This document shows, piece by piece, positions 10,099 to 20,500 of a stretch of DNA of 23,392 nt. Source of the stretch: Elysia marginata (taxonomy: Eukaryota; Mollusca; Gastropoda; Plakobranchidae); NCBI GenBank assembly GCA_019649035.1, contig BMAT01009247.1, forward strand, positions 64,739 through 88,130, read 5' to 3'. Under the pieces are notes generated by a model. The model was not told where the DNA came from. It searched no databases and was given only the letters and a program-made list of their open reading frames with translations. The position numbers were made by a program, and so were the translations under genes. Positions within the stretch are counted from its first letter, which is position 1. The number at the start of each line of letters is the position of its first letter.

Positions 10099-10159
10099 GT
10101 TGGTAGGCGTGTGCACTAACTACTACTGCAACTCATAATAAAGGTGAAACTTCCTTCTT
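10032..10159 (-). CDS. Exon with spliced 5' leader and start codon (coding exon 1)
   Basis: The exon starts at 10159, directly after a textbook acceptor: a long T/C tract ending in TTAATTTCAG (10160-10186). A further non-coding exon must therefore lie upstream. The leader is 61 nt. Translation starts at 10098 in the context AACATGG (A at -3, G at +4), a strong start. The coding part is 10098-10032 and gives MDGTDADGEWSDEELLRSGS plus QT, ending one base into a Gly codon. The donor is ACAG|GTTAGTG at 10031. The start was chosen because it is the first ATG in the correct frame, and the only earlier ATG opens a six-codon uORF. Confidence 0.8.
10116..10136 (-). promoter_or_regulatory. Short upstream ORF (uORF) in the 5' leader
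   Basis: ATG at 10136-10134 is followed by TGC and AGT codons and a TAG at 10118-10116, encoding MSCSSS. It has A at -3, so it is an acceptable start. It ends 17 nt before the main ATG at 10098, close enough to make reinitiation inefficient. It may therefore dampen translation of the main frame. The uORF is seen in the sequence; the regulatory role is inferred. Confidence 0.5.
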
Positions 10160-10983
10160 CTGAAATTAAGAAAAAGAAAAAAGAACATTACTTTCCATGT
10201 GTTCAAATTAACATAGATCTAGTTCAAGATCGTTGCATTCAAGGGGTGTCGATTCGAGTGTGTTGAGCCTGTCATTTGATCAAGTGGGTATATTAATAAT
10301 GATATAGAACTTTATCCGCAGTCGCCAAACCGCTTAATGTGTTTCGCAACCAGTCCAAGTTATTTGGATATTGGAAGTTTTAAGAGAAAAGGCTTTTTAA
10401 AGGTAAATTTATTCCTCTCACATCATTTCTTTAAAACCATAGTAGTATTAATACCTTTCACTAATAAAGTCATGCAATTTTTTAAGTTTCGAACCAATGA
10501 AAAACTACGTGTTCAAAATAATATCAGCGCCTTGGAAAGTATTTTCGCTAAAATTAGCAAAACTAATTGGATTCTTTTTTGCTTTAGTTGGGCCTGATTG
10601 TCTGTTGACCAGACTGAACATGTTATAAGCCTTCCCGCCCCTGGTATACCGAATCGAGATCTAGTCATGTTGACGTGACTCCAAGTAACACCGAGATCTA
10701 AGCCTACAGATTTAACACCGTCACCGGAGCGGCGTCAACGTCTGGCGTCCGTCACACGACAATAGTGGCTCGTGTCTGTAGCAAATGTCTAGCTAAACCT
10801 TCAAAGGTTTCTTCTTTTGTAAAGTTAACCTTTTGTCAAAAGATGCAAGTCCCCAAATGAACAGTAACAGAGGTGTCTATTGCAACTATTAATGTATCTT
10901 TTAAAAACATAAAACAGAAGTTGCAAACACATGTACACTATGTAAATAATTTTTTGAATAGAAGTGGCACCTTTTCAAGATAA
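10160..10983. other. Upstream flank / first intron of the gene
   Basis: The segment just upstream of 10160 is intronic on the minus strand, because it supplies the acceptor of the leader exon. The first 450 bp are AT-rich with an 86-codon open frame of no coding character (10337-10597). After that comes the CpG-rich block listed separately. Confidence 0.5.
10628..10790. promoter_or_regulatory. CpG-rich block, candidate promoter or first exon
   Basis: CpG is rare in most of the window, but 10710-10775 alone holds about nine CpG dinucleotides. It also has a CRE-like TGACGTGA (10671-10678) and a related CGTCAACGTC (10732-10741). It lies about 0.5 kb upstream of the leader exon, where a first exon is expected. 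A possible minus-strand donor is TTCG|GTATACC near 10650. The regulatory role is inferred. Confidence 0.35.
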
Positions 10984-11592
10984 NNNNNNNNNNNNNNNNN
11001 NNNNNNNNNNNNNNNNNNNNNNNNNNNNNNNNNNNNNNNNNNNNNNNNNNNNNNNNNNNNNNNNNNNNNNNNNNNNNNNNNNNNNNNNNNNNNNNNNNNN
11101 NNNNNNNNNNNNNNNNNNNNNNNNNNNNNNNNNNNNNNNNNNNNNNNNNNNNNNNNNNNNNNNNNNNNNNNNNNNNNNNNNNNNNNNNNNNNNNNNNNNN
11201 NNNNNNNNNNNNNNNNNNNNNNNNNNNNNNNNNNNNNNNNNNNNNNNNNNNNNNNNNNNNNNNNNNNNNNNNNNNNNNNNNNNNNNNNNNNNNNNNNNNN
11301 NNNNNNNNNNNNNNNNNNNNNNNNNNNNNNNNNNNNNNNNNNNNNNNNNNNNNNNNNNNNNNNNNNNNNNNNNNNNNNNNNNNNNNNNNNNNNNNNNNNN
11401 NNNNNNNNNNNNNNNNNNNNNNNNNNNNNNNNNNNNNNNNNNNNNNNNNNNNNNNNNNNNNNNNNNNNNNNNNNNNNNNNNNNNNNNNNNNNNNNNNNNN
11501 NNNNNNNNNNNNNNNNNNNNNNNNNNNNNNNNNNNNNNNNNNNNNNNNNNNNNNNNNNNNNNNNNNNNNNNNNNNNNNNNNNNNNNNNNNNN
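10984..11592. other. Assembly gap (609 N)
   Basis: Undetermined bases. The two long open frames across it are artefacts of translating N. The first exon of the gene, or part of its promoter, could be hidden here. Confidence 1.
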
Positions 11593-13980
11593 GAGCTGTC
11601 GGTAATAAGATGATTACGGAGGAAATTTTAGAAGCATTACACAAGGGGAGGTGGGGGTGTAAGACCAATGTAGAATTGGTGTTAAAGAGAAAAGGAAGAG
11701 AGTCAGAGAGACACAGTCACGTCAGATAGGCAAATCAACAGACAGAAAGACAGGAGACACTATAGGCAGAAAAAAATTAGTTCGAAAGACAAATGAGTCG
11801 ATGAGAAAATAGGAAGACGTTAATATAAACAAAAAGTAAAAGAAAAATACCGAGAGAGATAAAAGGAAGAAATAGTATATGAGCAGCATTTAATGGCTCG
11901 ATAGGCCGCATTTAAATCAGTTCTAAAAATGTGTATCTACAACACTCGAGAAAAGCAGATCTCTTTATAAAAAACCATGTACTGTTTGTTTTGGCAGACA
12001 AGTAAAGTATTTTTATCGATGGAAATACATTATACTAGCTTTGATAACAGGCCAAGTCACAATCAATTTTAGCTGACTTTGATCGAGCATACAACTTTGA
12101 AAACATAGGGCATACCTTTCTTTCTGTTTTTTTTCTAGCTGCTTCTCTATTTTTTTGTATGTTTTTTTTACGAAGCATTTACCTGCAGTTAATTTAGATA
12201 TAAACTTTTCTACTCTGCTTTCAGACAATTTGCTGTATCTGATCATGCTTCCAACACTTCACTAGGAATTTGAAAGTCAAAGTACATTAAAGAAAACGAG
12301 GTTACAGGTAAAAAGTTGCTTCCTACCTCAATGAAACAAACAAAAAAAAAACCAATTGTTTTTTTTTTTGCTGTGCAGACCCAGATATATGGATTTCATC
12401 AAGATAGCTAAATATGTTCCTAACTTTTATATATAAAAAAACTTATATCTACAACTAAAACAAAAAAATAGAGCTTAACAAAAAGACATTTTTCAATAAA
12501 AACATGTCTAAGTTTTGAAAGATAATACAGACTTTAAGCAGCACTGCGTGAGTATGTCGCGAACGTCTGTGGGTCTATTTTTAGAAGCTGGTTTCATTAT
12601 TTTTTATGGTTTCCTTGATCTGCTTTCCCGATTTTCACGTACGCGTAATGAGACACGGTGCGTGTGCATAAGGTCTCTGGTATTTGATGGGCTGCGGGTT
12701 ATCCCATTTAATTTTGGTAATAGTATTGTCTTTAAAATATTTTTTCCATTCAGAAGTCAGAACATGAATCAGCGAGTACTAGCATTAATTGTTCAATCTT
12801 ACTGGCTTGTAATAAGGAAAGGTCGAATTTTACACACTTCACGGCCTAAGAAAACACACAGAAATATAGGTTTTGCAGCTCAAATGCACAGAGAGTCCAA
12901 ATGCCACATAAACAATTCAAGTAACATTTAGAGATACCAAATGCAAGTATGACTTCAAAATTTTAAAATAAAAAAATTTAAATGCACATCATAGAGGTCA
13001 CATTTTACACAGAATCTGCCTAACATTGTTTTTCAATAGATATGAAGATATCTTGATCTAGAGTCTGTATTTGATCTAGATCTAGACTAGATTTTGACAC
13101 AATCTTTCTTCTAGGTTAGGTTCTGCGTCTTATGTTTTCTTCTGACTAAGTCTTATGGTCTAGTATAGGCTCTATCTTTAAGTTACCTAATTCATGAAGG
13201 TCACGGTTCCGGTTAAATTTATTATTACTACTAAAAGAGTTACAACTCCTAGTGTGTCATAGCGTTGAAATGGAAAATGTACACTTTAATCAATGGCTGT
13301 GTCCTAAATCTATTGATTGTGCATTTTCGTTAACACCAAATCCCTTCCGCCTACTATTCTGCAGATTGTGCACTTTGCAAGATAGGAAAGCGTCTAACAC
13401 AAAGAAGTGAGCAATTCTGCATAAAGAAATGCTGAAGAAATAGGCGTCTATGAAGATGAGCTATTTGAAAACATCAAACTCTAAAGTGGTAAAGTTTTCA
13501 AACCGGTAGCATCATCTTTGTACCACTACTGAAATTCTTCCCATTTAAACTTTTTTTATGTTAAAGAAAAGTTCAGCATCTCCACAACTTGCGATGGGCT
13601 ATTTTCGAGTGAAAATACCACCCGCAGATAGGCAAAAAGCAATTTTCCGGTACGAAGTCAATGAATGTTTTTTAATAGGTATTTCTTTTTATTCTAACTT
13701 CTGCTCATTATTTCTTTCAATAATTTGAATTCCGGTACAATCTTCGTGATTCCACAGGCCCCTTCCCCCTAGTACACCCTTCCTCCCATTAACCCAGGAG
13801 TACTTTCTGTAAATCTGCATCTAGATTTCTAACTAGGTGCTTTCATTTCCTCCCTACACTCTTTTTATCTATATTTTATTTACAGTTATCATTTATATAC
13901 TTTGCACTTGTTTAAATAATTCCACTGCTTTTCTTTATTGTTAATCGTGTGCTAATTTATAAACGTATCTTATTCGTTTT
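11593..13980. other. Intergenic, no supported gene
   Basis: Contains a purine-rich tract (11680-11885) that looks like a decayed microsatellite, an A-run/T-run palindrome around CCAATTG (about 12342-12371), and a GATCTAGA-rich patch (13051-13095). A 138-codon plus-strand open frame (12515-12931) and a 77-codon minus-strand one (12013-12246) show no recognisable domain. Confidence 0.5.
11680..11885. repeat. Purine-rich low-complexity tract
   Basis: About 200 bp in which A and G strongly dominate the plus strand, with GAGAGA, GACAGA and AGAAAG words. Probably an eroded (GA)n/(GACA)n array. Confidence 0.6.
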
Positions 13981-13993
13981 TATTTTTTTTTGT

Positions 13994-14033
13994 CTGATGA
14001 AGGCATAAAAGCCGATAGCTTAGTTATTTCGTC
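13994..14033 (+). other. Degenerate hammerhead-like motif, possible retroelement end
   Basis: CTGATGA (13994-14000) matches the conserved first core strand of a hammerhead ribozyme. A short hairpin GGC-ATAAAA-GCC (14002-14013) stands where stem II belongs, then GATA (14014-14017) in place of GAAA, and a GTC at 14031-14033 where cleavage would be expected. An extra A precedes stem II, and stem I pairing is not visible. Hammerheads of this type are known in Penelope-like and other retroelements. If it is one, it is a dead copy. Confidence 0.25.
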
Positions 14034-15474
14034 TGTACTCTTAGAATTGGAACGTGTACCTTTTAAAATAGTTTTTAATTGGCTAATCCACAGAGCTTTA
14101 TTACAACTCTTGTGTAATTATAATATTCAATACACTAGCTAAAAAGTGCAACTTTTACATTTCAACGGAAAATATCGAATGTTTTGATTTATTATGACGT
14201 AGAAAAATCCGCGGAGCTTCGCTGTTTTCAAAGTAAATACTTATTGCTGTCTTCATGAAACATGTTGCATATTCAATGCCTATGCATATATTGTACTGAA
14301 ATCATATTTTATTATTCTTTAGCTCTGTTAACACTTTGACCATTTTTTCTCTGTTCGGTCTTTAAAGCTCTTTTAAAATTTCTTTTTGATACAGGACAAA
14401 AAAACTACAAAAACCGGGACAAAATTGAAACATAATTTGGCCAGTATAAATTAAGCTAGACATCCCTAGTGCGCCCAAAACTATAAATAACGTTTATAAG
14501 AAAAAATTCAGGAGACATTTCATGCTGATGTTTTTGAATCATTCAAACCAGTAACTGTATGTGTGTCATAAAAACTCAGACCGTAAACGGTCAACAGTTA
14601 GCGAAACAAAATATACCATATATTATGTGAGATCAATACTGCTGTCTAAACTTAGGAAATACAATCTGGCATAAAACATTAGTGTCAAGGGAGGCCGCTG
14701 TTGTCTTTGTTAGATAAACACTGCCAAATTTGATCAACTTTGTAAACGTGCTGATAAAGAAGAAACAAATAAAATGTCATTTAATGGCACGGTGCGGGGA
14801 CGAAGATATGAAAGAAATACAACATTATTTTTCTTATTTTTCTCTTATCTATGTGGGGGTAAGAAACAAGGGGCGTAAGAGAAAAGTTGAAACTGGAAGA
14901 AAAAACAAAATATGATTGCGTACCAAGTAGAGGGATTCGAGAAAAGCGAAATTGGGGTTAACGGGGTGCAGCGGTGGAAGTTGGTTGTGGACATTGATTG
15001 CAGGTTCATAGTAGAATTTAAAATAAAATAAGAGTCTTAAGTAAGTGTTTTTATATTAGGTTGATGTTAAAACATATTGCCTGAAGACACCTTTGTCAGT
15101 TTTTAACGAGAAGAAAGAAAACTCATTTGGGAGTAGGTGTGAGTGTTTGAATCCTCCAGTGTTTTTAATCGAGAACAACTTTTTTATACTTTCCAATGCA
15201 GGCCTACTTGTACACAGAGAGAAGACAAAATGCAAATAAAATACAAGAAGAAAAGAACATTAAAGACAACAACAATTTAAATTTATAATATTTACTGCAT
15301 TCTCTATTTCAGGAAGACAGTATTGGCCCACGTTTACATTTAGTTAGAATCAATATATTTATTATCCAACTCTCAAAAGCGTGCCGTTACAGCTTTTGTG
15401 ACTGGACATAGGTAAGATAAAAGCCATAAAATCAGCCCGAGTCCGGTCTAATGACGTGTCAACGTTTGAAAGTT
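14034..15474. other. Intergenic, no supported gene
   Basis: AT-rich. It includes a perfect short palindrome GACCGT-AA-ACGGTC near 14579-14592. The 61-codon frame at 14730-14915 ends in Lys/Arg-rich sequence and has no coding signature. Confidence 0.5.
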
Positions 15475-15517
15475 AACAACAACAACAACAACGACAACAA
15501 CAATAACAACAACAAAA
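15475..15517. repeat. (AAC)n microsatellite
   Basis: AAC units interrupted by GAC and AAT. Confidence 0.9.
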
Positions 15518-15775
15518 ATGTATCGGGTGAGCATTTACTTCTTCTCTGAATTTCGAAGGTTTTTTTAGCCAGGAGCTGCTCTTGCCGCGTTGCAGTTTAA
15601 ATCTGGCAATAATTATGAAAGACTTCGAAAAGTCCAGTTTTTCAAGCTAAGTCTAATTCAGATCAGACAGGTGCCATTGGTTACCGCTGTAAGGTGTTTT
15701 TTTTCTTCTCTTCAAATTAACGCAATCTATTTTCCTACAATGATCTAAGATCTTAATACAAAACTAAAAATTGGT

Positions 15776-15847
15776 TTCTTCTTCTTCTTCTTCTTCTTCT
15801 TCTTCTTCTTCTTCTTCTTCTTCTTCTTCTTCTTCTTCTTCTTCTTC
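15776..15847. repeat. Perfect (TTC)24 microsatellite
   Basis: 72 bp of uninterrupted TTC, a homopyrimidine-homopurine mirror sequence able to form triplex DNA. Confidence 0.97.
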
Positions 15848-18418
15848 GTCCAGGTAGGTGTTATGAACTGGAATGTTCCCCTCAGGTCCAAGTTATTTCG
15901 CCATAAAAATTGCTTTGGATATCGAAAATTCGTCCAGGCTTTATGAAAGGGGTTCTATGGCAGGGATTGTTAACGTAATAGAGCCTGATATCCCTATTAA
16001 AAGCTACGTATGCTATCGTGTCAAGCTCTAGAAATGTTTTCTGTCTACATTGGTATGTGCATTGTTTTAGAGAATTTTTTTTCTACCGTTTGTTTAATGT
16101 TGTCATTACTTGCCTATCTACATACCATGTTCTGTGTGGGTCAGCTAAAGATGAAACTAACCACGAAAGGGCTACAAACGATTTTTTTCTTCAACCTACC
16201 TGCCCCTCATCCCTTTCTCTCTCTCTTTCTCTACCTTCTAACAGAGGTTTCGAGATTGTCTCACCCCACACCTTATATTTTTAGGTAGGTCAGATTAGGT
16301 CCGGGGGTACTTGTTTTGAGGACGTCAGCAAAAATTGTCCTCGTATTGAGTGACTCGTATAATATTTCAAGCTTTTCCCTATACAAGCACAATTGGTCCA
16401 TCAATTACGAATCGATAAGCATAACAAGGTATAATTACGTTTTGGGGTTCACAAAAGTATAGTTACCCGTGTATAGAGTATATAATATCTCTGTCTCTCT
16501 TTCATTTCTCTCTTCACCTTCTCTCTCTCTCTCTCATCTCTAAATAAGTTAGAAAACAAACTGCACGAAAGTTTTGAAATTTTTGCAGAAGTACCATCTT
16601 GCTATTTTAAGATGTGCAGTTAAGCGAGTCAATCAACGTGATAGTTTTCCACCGTGGGGTTGTAAGTCTTATCATTCAAGGGAGATAAGTAGAAGTAAGA
16701 AGAAGGATTACCTTCTCGTTCGAAACGCAGAGCCCTTCGATAGTTTTTTATCTGAACGATGATAAGATAATATATTCCATTATTATTAGCCACTTGAGAT
16801 TCCGAGTTCCAGAAGGCCGTAAAGATTTCCCCCGGGTATCTAGAGGTCTTCAAGTTGAATAAGGGCACGGAATTCGGGCTTTGTCCTGGGCTAGGAAGCG
16901 TGATTATGTCCCTTAGATATCACCGTCATTAATGCGAGTTACTGCTCAACCCTTGGTAGTTAACAGAGCGGTCAGATTTGTCGTGTCGTGTCGAGCCGTG
17001 CTCTATTTGATCCGCCCCTTGGACAACCGGTCATAGAATTGGTACACTAGTCGGCTTGACAAAATGTTTTTGTAATCCTTGGACATTCCAATAACAAATC
17101 AATGAAAACATAGTGTACAGTCACTGATTTATTTCACAAAATATGTTCAACTCTGATGTAGCGATGATAAACTTTTAGAGAGAGTATTCTCCTCAGAAAT
17201 GATTCGCTAGAAAACTGAGCATAGTTTTAATTGACAACCTCCTATTATTTCGTAATGTTTCCTCTACACCATTCTCTTAAATACTATTGAACGGAGTTGA
17301 CTATGTATGCATTTTTATGTGGAGGTTTCAAGGAAATGCCTAAATTCTAAGTCATTGTAGAACTCTGCAACACTATCTTTGTATATTATGTCTTTATAAT
17401 AGATTAGAATGTTAGGCACATGGCTTCGCGATCCTAATTTAAACTCAGGTATTCATTTGTTCATCTATCAAGTTGGGTCTTTATCCATTCACTAATCTTT
17501 TCATTCATTCGTTCATTTAGTTCTATGTGCAAAAGCAATATGGGACAAGATGGACAAAGTAAAATACTAATCTGATAGCACATTTGGTTTGAACACAGAA
17601 AGCTATAAAGATCGACGACAGAACAATATGGTAGGAGAAGATAGCCTGCGGCAGAAAGGAAGTTCTTCTGCTCTATCGAAATATGGTGCGACAAAAGGTT
17701 CATAGAAATGGGGCATAAGTCAGAGTTTTTATATATAAAATTGTAAGTGTTAAGATGTAACTAATCACATTGATTTTTAGGCGAGCAAATATAACTTGTA
17801 CAAAATAAAACATTATAATTAGCACCGGTATCAAATTTAGAAATTGTATTTTATTATTGTGTGATTAAGAAGAAATGTATTTTTAGCCATGTATTTCACC
17901 ACCAAATGTTTTGAAATGGCTTCAATGCTAGAATGTTAAAGCTTTTACGGCCCTAAACGAGACGATACCCATGATAGAAATCTCTTTAGAGAATAAAGGT
18001 CAGTAAGAGGTAACAAAAGGAAAATTTTAACGAGCATAATATTATTATGATGGATTTTGATGTAAAACAAATGACTACATTATCCTGCACTTTTACTTGA
18101 CTGTGTCTCTGCTACTTTTTTAAATACTTCAAACCTGTATGATTTGGACTTTATGAAGATGTTTCATTCAATATCTTTTTGTGTAAACTTTTAATTTATT
18201 CAGTATTTAGTTTTCCGATTGAGAGATGGGACAATAATTAGAGAAGGAATAAAGCAGTTATCAAGCAAAGATATGTAACTATAGGTTCTCTAACTTCTCT
18301 GAGATAATGTTAGATATGAATTTGCGGCAAACCTTCCTGCTTCTACATTGTATAGCATCATGATCAATATTGGCTTTATCAGTTCAATTAAGGTCCAGGC
18401 AAAATCCTCTTTACTTCA
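15848..18418. other. Intergenic, no supported gene
   Basis: Contains CT-rich tracts (16203-16232 and 16489-16545) and a GC-richer block (16780-17040) of unknown origin. The latter is preceded by AAGGGAGATAAG (16678-16689), a word I associate with molluscan repeats. The remainder is AT-rich. Open frames at 16010-16288, 16574-16868 and 17461-17703 look like chance. Confidence 0.45.
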
Positions 18419-18464
18419 TGGCTACAGAGATAGAGGGAGAGAAGAGATAGATAAAAATAGGTAG

Positions 18465-18503
<39 letters not shown>

Positions 18504-18610
18504 AATATTCAGACACAATTTATAGACATTGAGAGGAGAAGTGAAAGAGATGGCAAGAGAGACACACACAGAGAACAGAGACAGGCAGTGTAAAAAAAGA
18601 GATAGGGGCG
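18419..18610. repeat. (GATA)n-(GA)n microsatellite in a purine-rich tract
   Basis: GATA units at 18463-18484 run into GA units at 18484-18503, followed by about 100 bp of GAGA/GACA-like sequence. Confidence 0.85.
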
Positions 18611-19899
18611 ACCTCAATCAGGTACAGATAGAAAAATAAAAGACACAAAATGGACACTTTATGATAAAACACTGAACTTTCCACCCATGTCACATAACCC
18701 TAGTCTCCGGTGCTGTTTGCCCTCAACGTAGACACTCCTTGGGGGTCAGGATCAAAGCCCGACGTAGCGGCAACATTTTAATGAGTTGCTAAGAAAGGGG
18801 CATTATCACTGTAGTTGGTGTCGGGGTTGTACCCGAGGTGTGATTTATTACCTGCTCAAACAACGGTTAGGGACCAATGTCTTAGGTAGAGCAAAATTAC
18901 TATGAGCACAAATTAAACTGGAGAGAAGTGGTATGTTCTTCCACATGACGCGTTTGCCATACTAAAGTCAAGTTCGTTTTCTTGACTGGGGGATTTGAAA
19001 TGCATGTAATTCTATGATTTTATCACCTACTCTCTAACCCGGCCTCCTTACCTTGTCCAAGCAAAAACGAATCACAACCATTTCAACGTTTCCTCGCCGA
19101 TATCTAGCCTTAGGGTGGCATGCGGTGATGTGAAAAGACCATAAGTCGACGGAGGAGCTAAAATTGGTAGACTGACGCTTTAGTTGCTTTAGGAGTCAAA
19201 TCAAAGTCCTGAACCGTTGCATTTTGATCTTATGAAATTTTTTACTTGGCATTTAATGGTTGTAAAATTAAACACAGATTGTCTGCAATCACGAAAATCT
19301 GTAAGACTGTTTTCCTGGCCGTCCATAGATTGATGGATAGATAAATGGGTGTATGAAATCTAAATTGAACTTGCATAAACTAATCTATCTCTGCAATTCG
19401 GGCATTTTCTTGAAATACAACAGTGGCAAGTTTATGTAGGTTTTTCCATCCTAGAAGAATTTTTTGTACACTTCATGCAAACACGCTGATACCTGTATCG
19501 CCTGCGATATATAGATTGACATTTGTAAAACTGGATTTTGAAATAGATTGATAAAGATATAGATAATTAAATGGATTAAATTCAATACATATAATCACAT
19601 CCTTTTTCGCTCATTCAACGATTTCAAAATGTCACACATAAATGCCTGACCTTGATTGAGAATTTGACATTGGAAAAATTAACAAACGTTGAAACAGAAG
19701 ATAGATAATCATCAAATAATATAAAATAGAACAGAGAAAAAGGCATACAAAGAGAAACATCAATAGACCAACAAGAAACGAAAAGAAAAGAATAATGTTA
19801 AAGAGCAGTAAGATAGAGAAAAAAAAAAGAGAAAGAGAGAGAGGGAGTATGAGAGAGAGAGAAAATGAAGTGAAAGATAAAAATACTTTTCTTTTTCAG
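18611..19899. other. Intergenic, no supported gene
   Basis: A GC-richer stretch (18700-18860) contains one B-box-like GATCAAAGC (18750-18758) but no paired A box. A purine-rich tract with GAGA runs lies at 19690-19890. Confidence 0.45.
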
Positions 19900-20085
19900 A
19901 AAAGATTATGCAGTTTGGCAGAATTTTGTCAATCTTTTTTTGAGCGTAATTACCTTACTATGTACCATTTAAATGTTCGTAAATTATTAGAAGAAATCTC
20001 AATGAAACTTTCAAAATTAAAGTTGTTGCAAGAACAGAATATTTCAATTACAGAGATCGATAGAAAAGCATTACCGAACCACTAG
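19900..20085 (+). CDS. Weak candidate terminal exon, unknown product
   Basis: A very good acceptor, ACTTTTCTTTTTCAG, ends at 19899. From there a frame stays open for 61 codons to TAG at 20083-20085. It encodes KRLCSLAEFCQSFFERNYLT and then a leucine/lysine-rich segment that could form an amphipathic helix (VRKLLEEISMKLSKLKLLQE). No partner exon was found upstream on the plus strand, and the frame also reads back into a GA repeat, so it could be chance. An AATAAA at 20787-20792 could serve as a distant poly(A) signal. I do not recognise the peptide. Confidence 0.18.
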   Translation, partial: KRLCSLAEFCQSFFERNYLTMYHLNVRKLLEEISMKLSKLKLLQEQNISITEIDRKALPNH

Positions 20086-20289
20086 TGACAATCCAGTACC
20101 CAAGATATCTCCTTAAACTGAAAAAGATCCACAATATCGAAGTCTGTCATTTTTAAAAGTTCCGCAAAACAAAATATGCAATGCACAATCGCATTGATCT
20201 TTTTATTGTGATATATTTCCCTATCTCTACACCTCTTGTCTCTTTTACGCTGTTTATATTTTCTTCTCATACTCATTCTCTCCCCCCCC

Positions 20290-20350
20290 CCCTTCTCACA
20301 CGCTCTCACTCTCTGAATGTGTGTCTGTCTCTTTCTATTATTCTATCTAT

Positions 20351-20447
<97 letters not shown>

Positions 20448-20500
20448 AATCTATCTATCTATCTATCTTATTATCTATCTATTTATCTATAGTTCTATTG
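20290..20500. repeat. (TATC)24 microsatellite with flanking imperfect units
   Basis: Perfect TATC units from 20352 to 20447 (96 bp), then imperfect units to about 20500. A C run (20283-20292) and CT-rich sequence lie just before. All three plus-strand frames stay open, giving false Ile-Tyr-Leu-Ser ORFs. Confidence 0.97.

Noticed and set aside
10901..11668. Long open frames of 255 and 213 codons
   Set aside because: They consist almost entirely of N translated as X across the assembly gap.
12013..12246. 77-codon minus-strand frame with a CTGCAG|GTAAATG donor at 12182
   Set aside because: The upstream acceptor candidate puts a TGA in frame, and no partner exon is seen. Kept only as a note.
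12515..12931. 138-codon plus-strand open frame, longest non-repeat ORF
   Set aside because: No recognisable domain, no good splice or codon-bias signal, and a length attainable by chance in 23 kb. A protein search would decide.
18750..18758. B-box-like GATCAAAGC
   Set aside because: The short match fits the loose consensus, but there is no paired A box or SINE tail.
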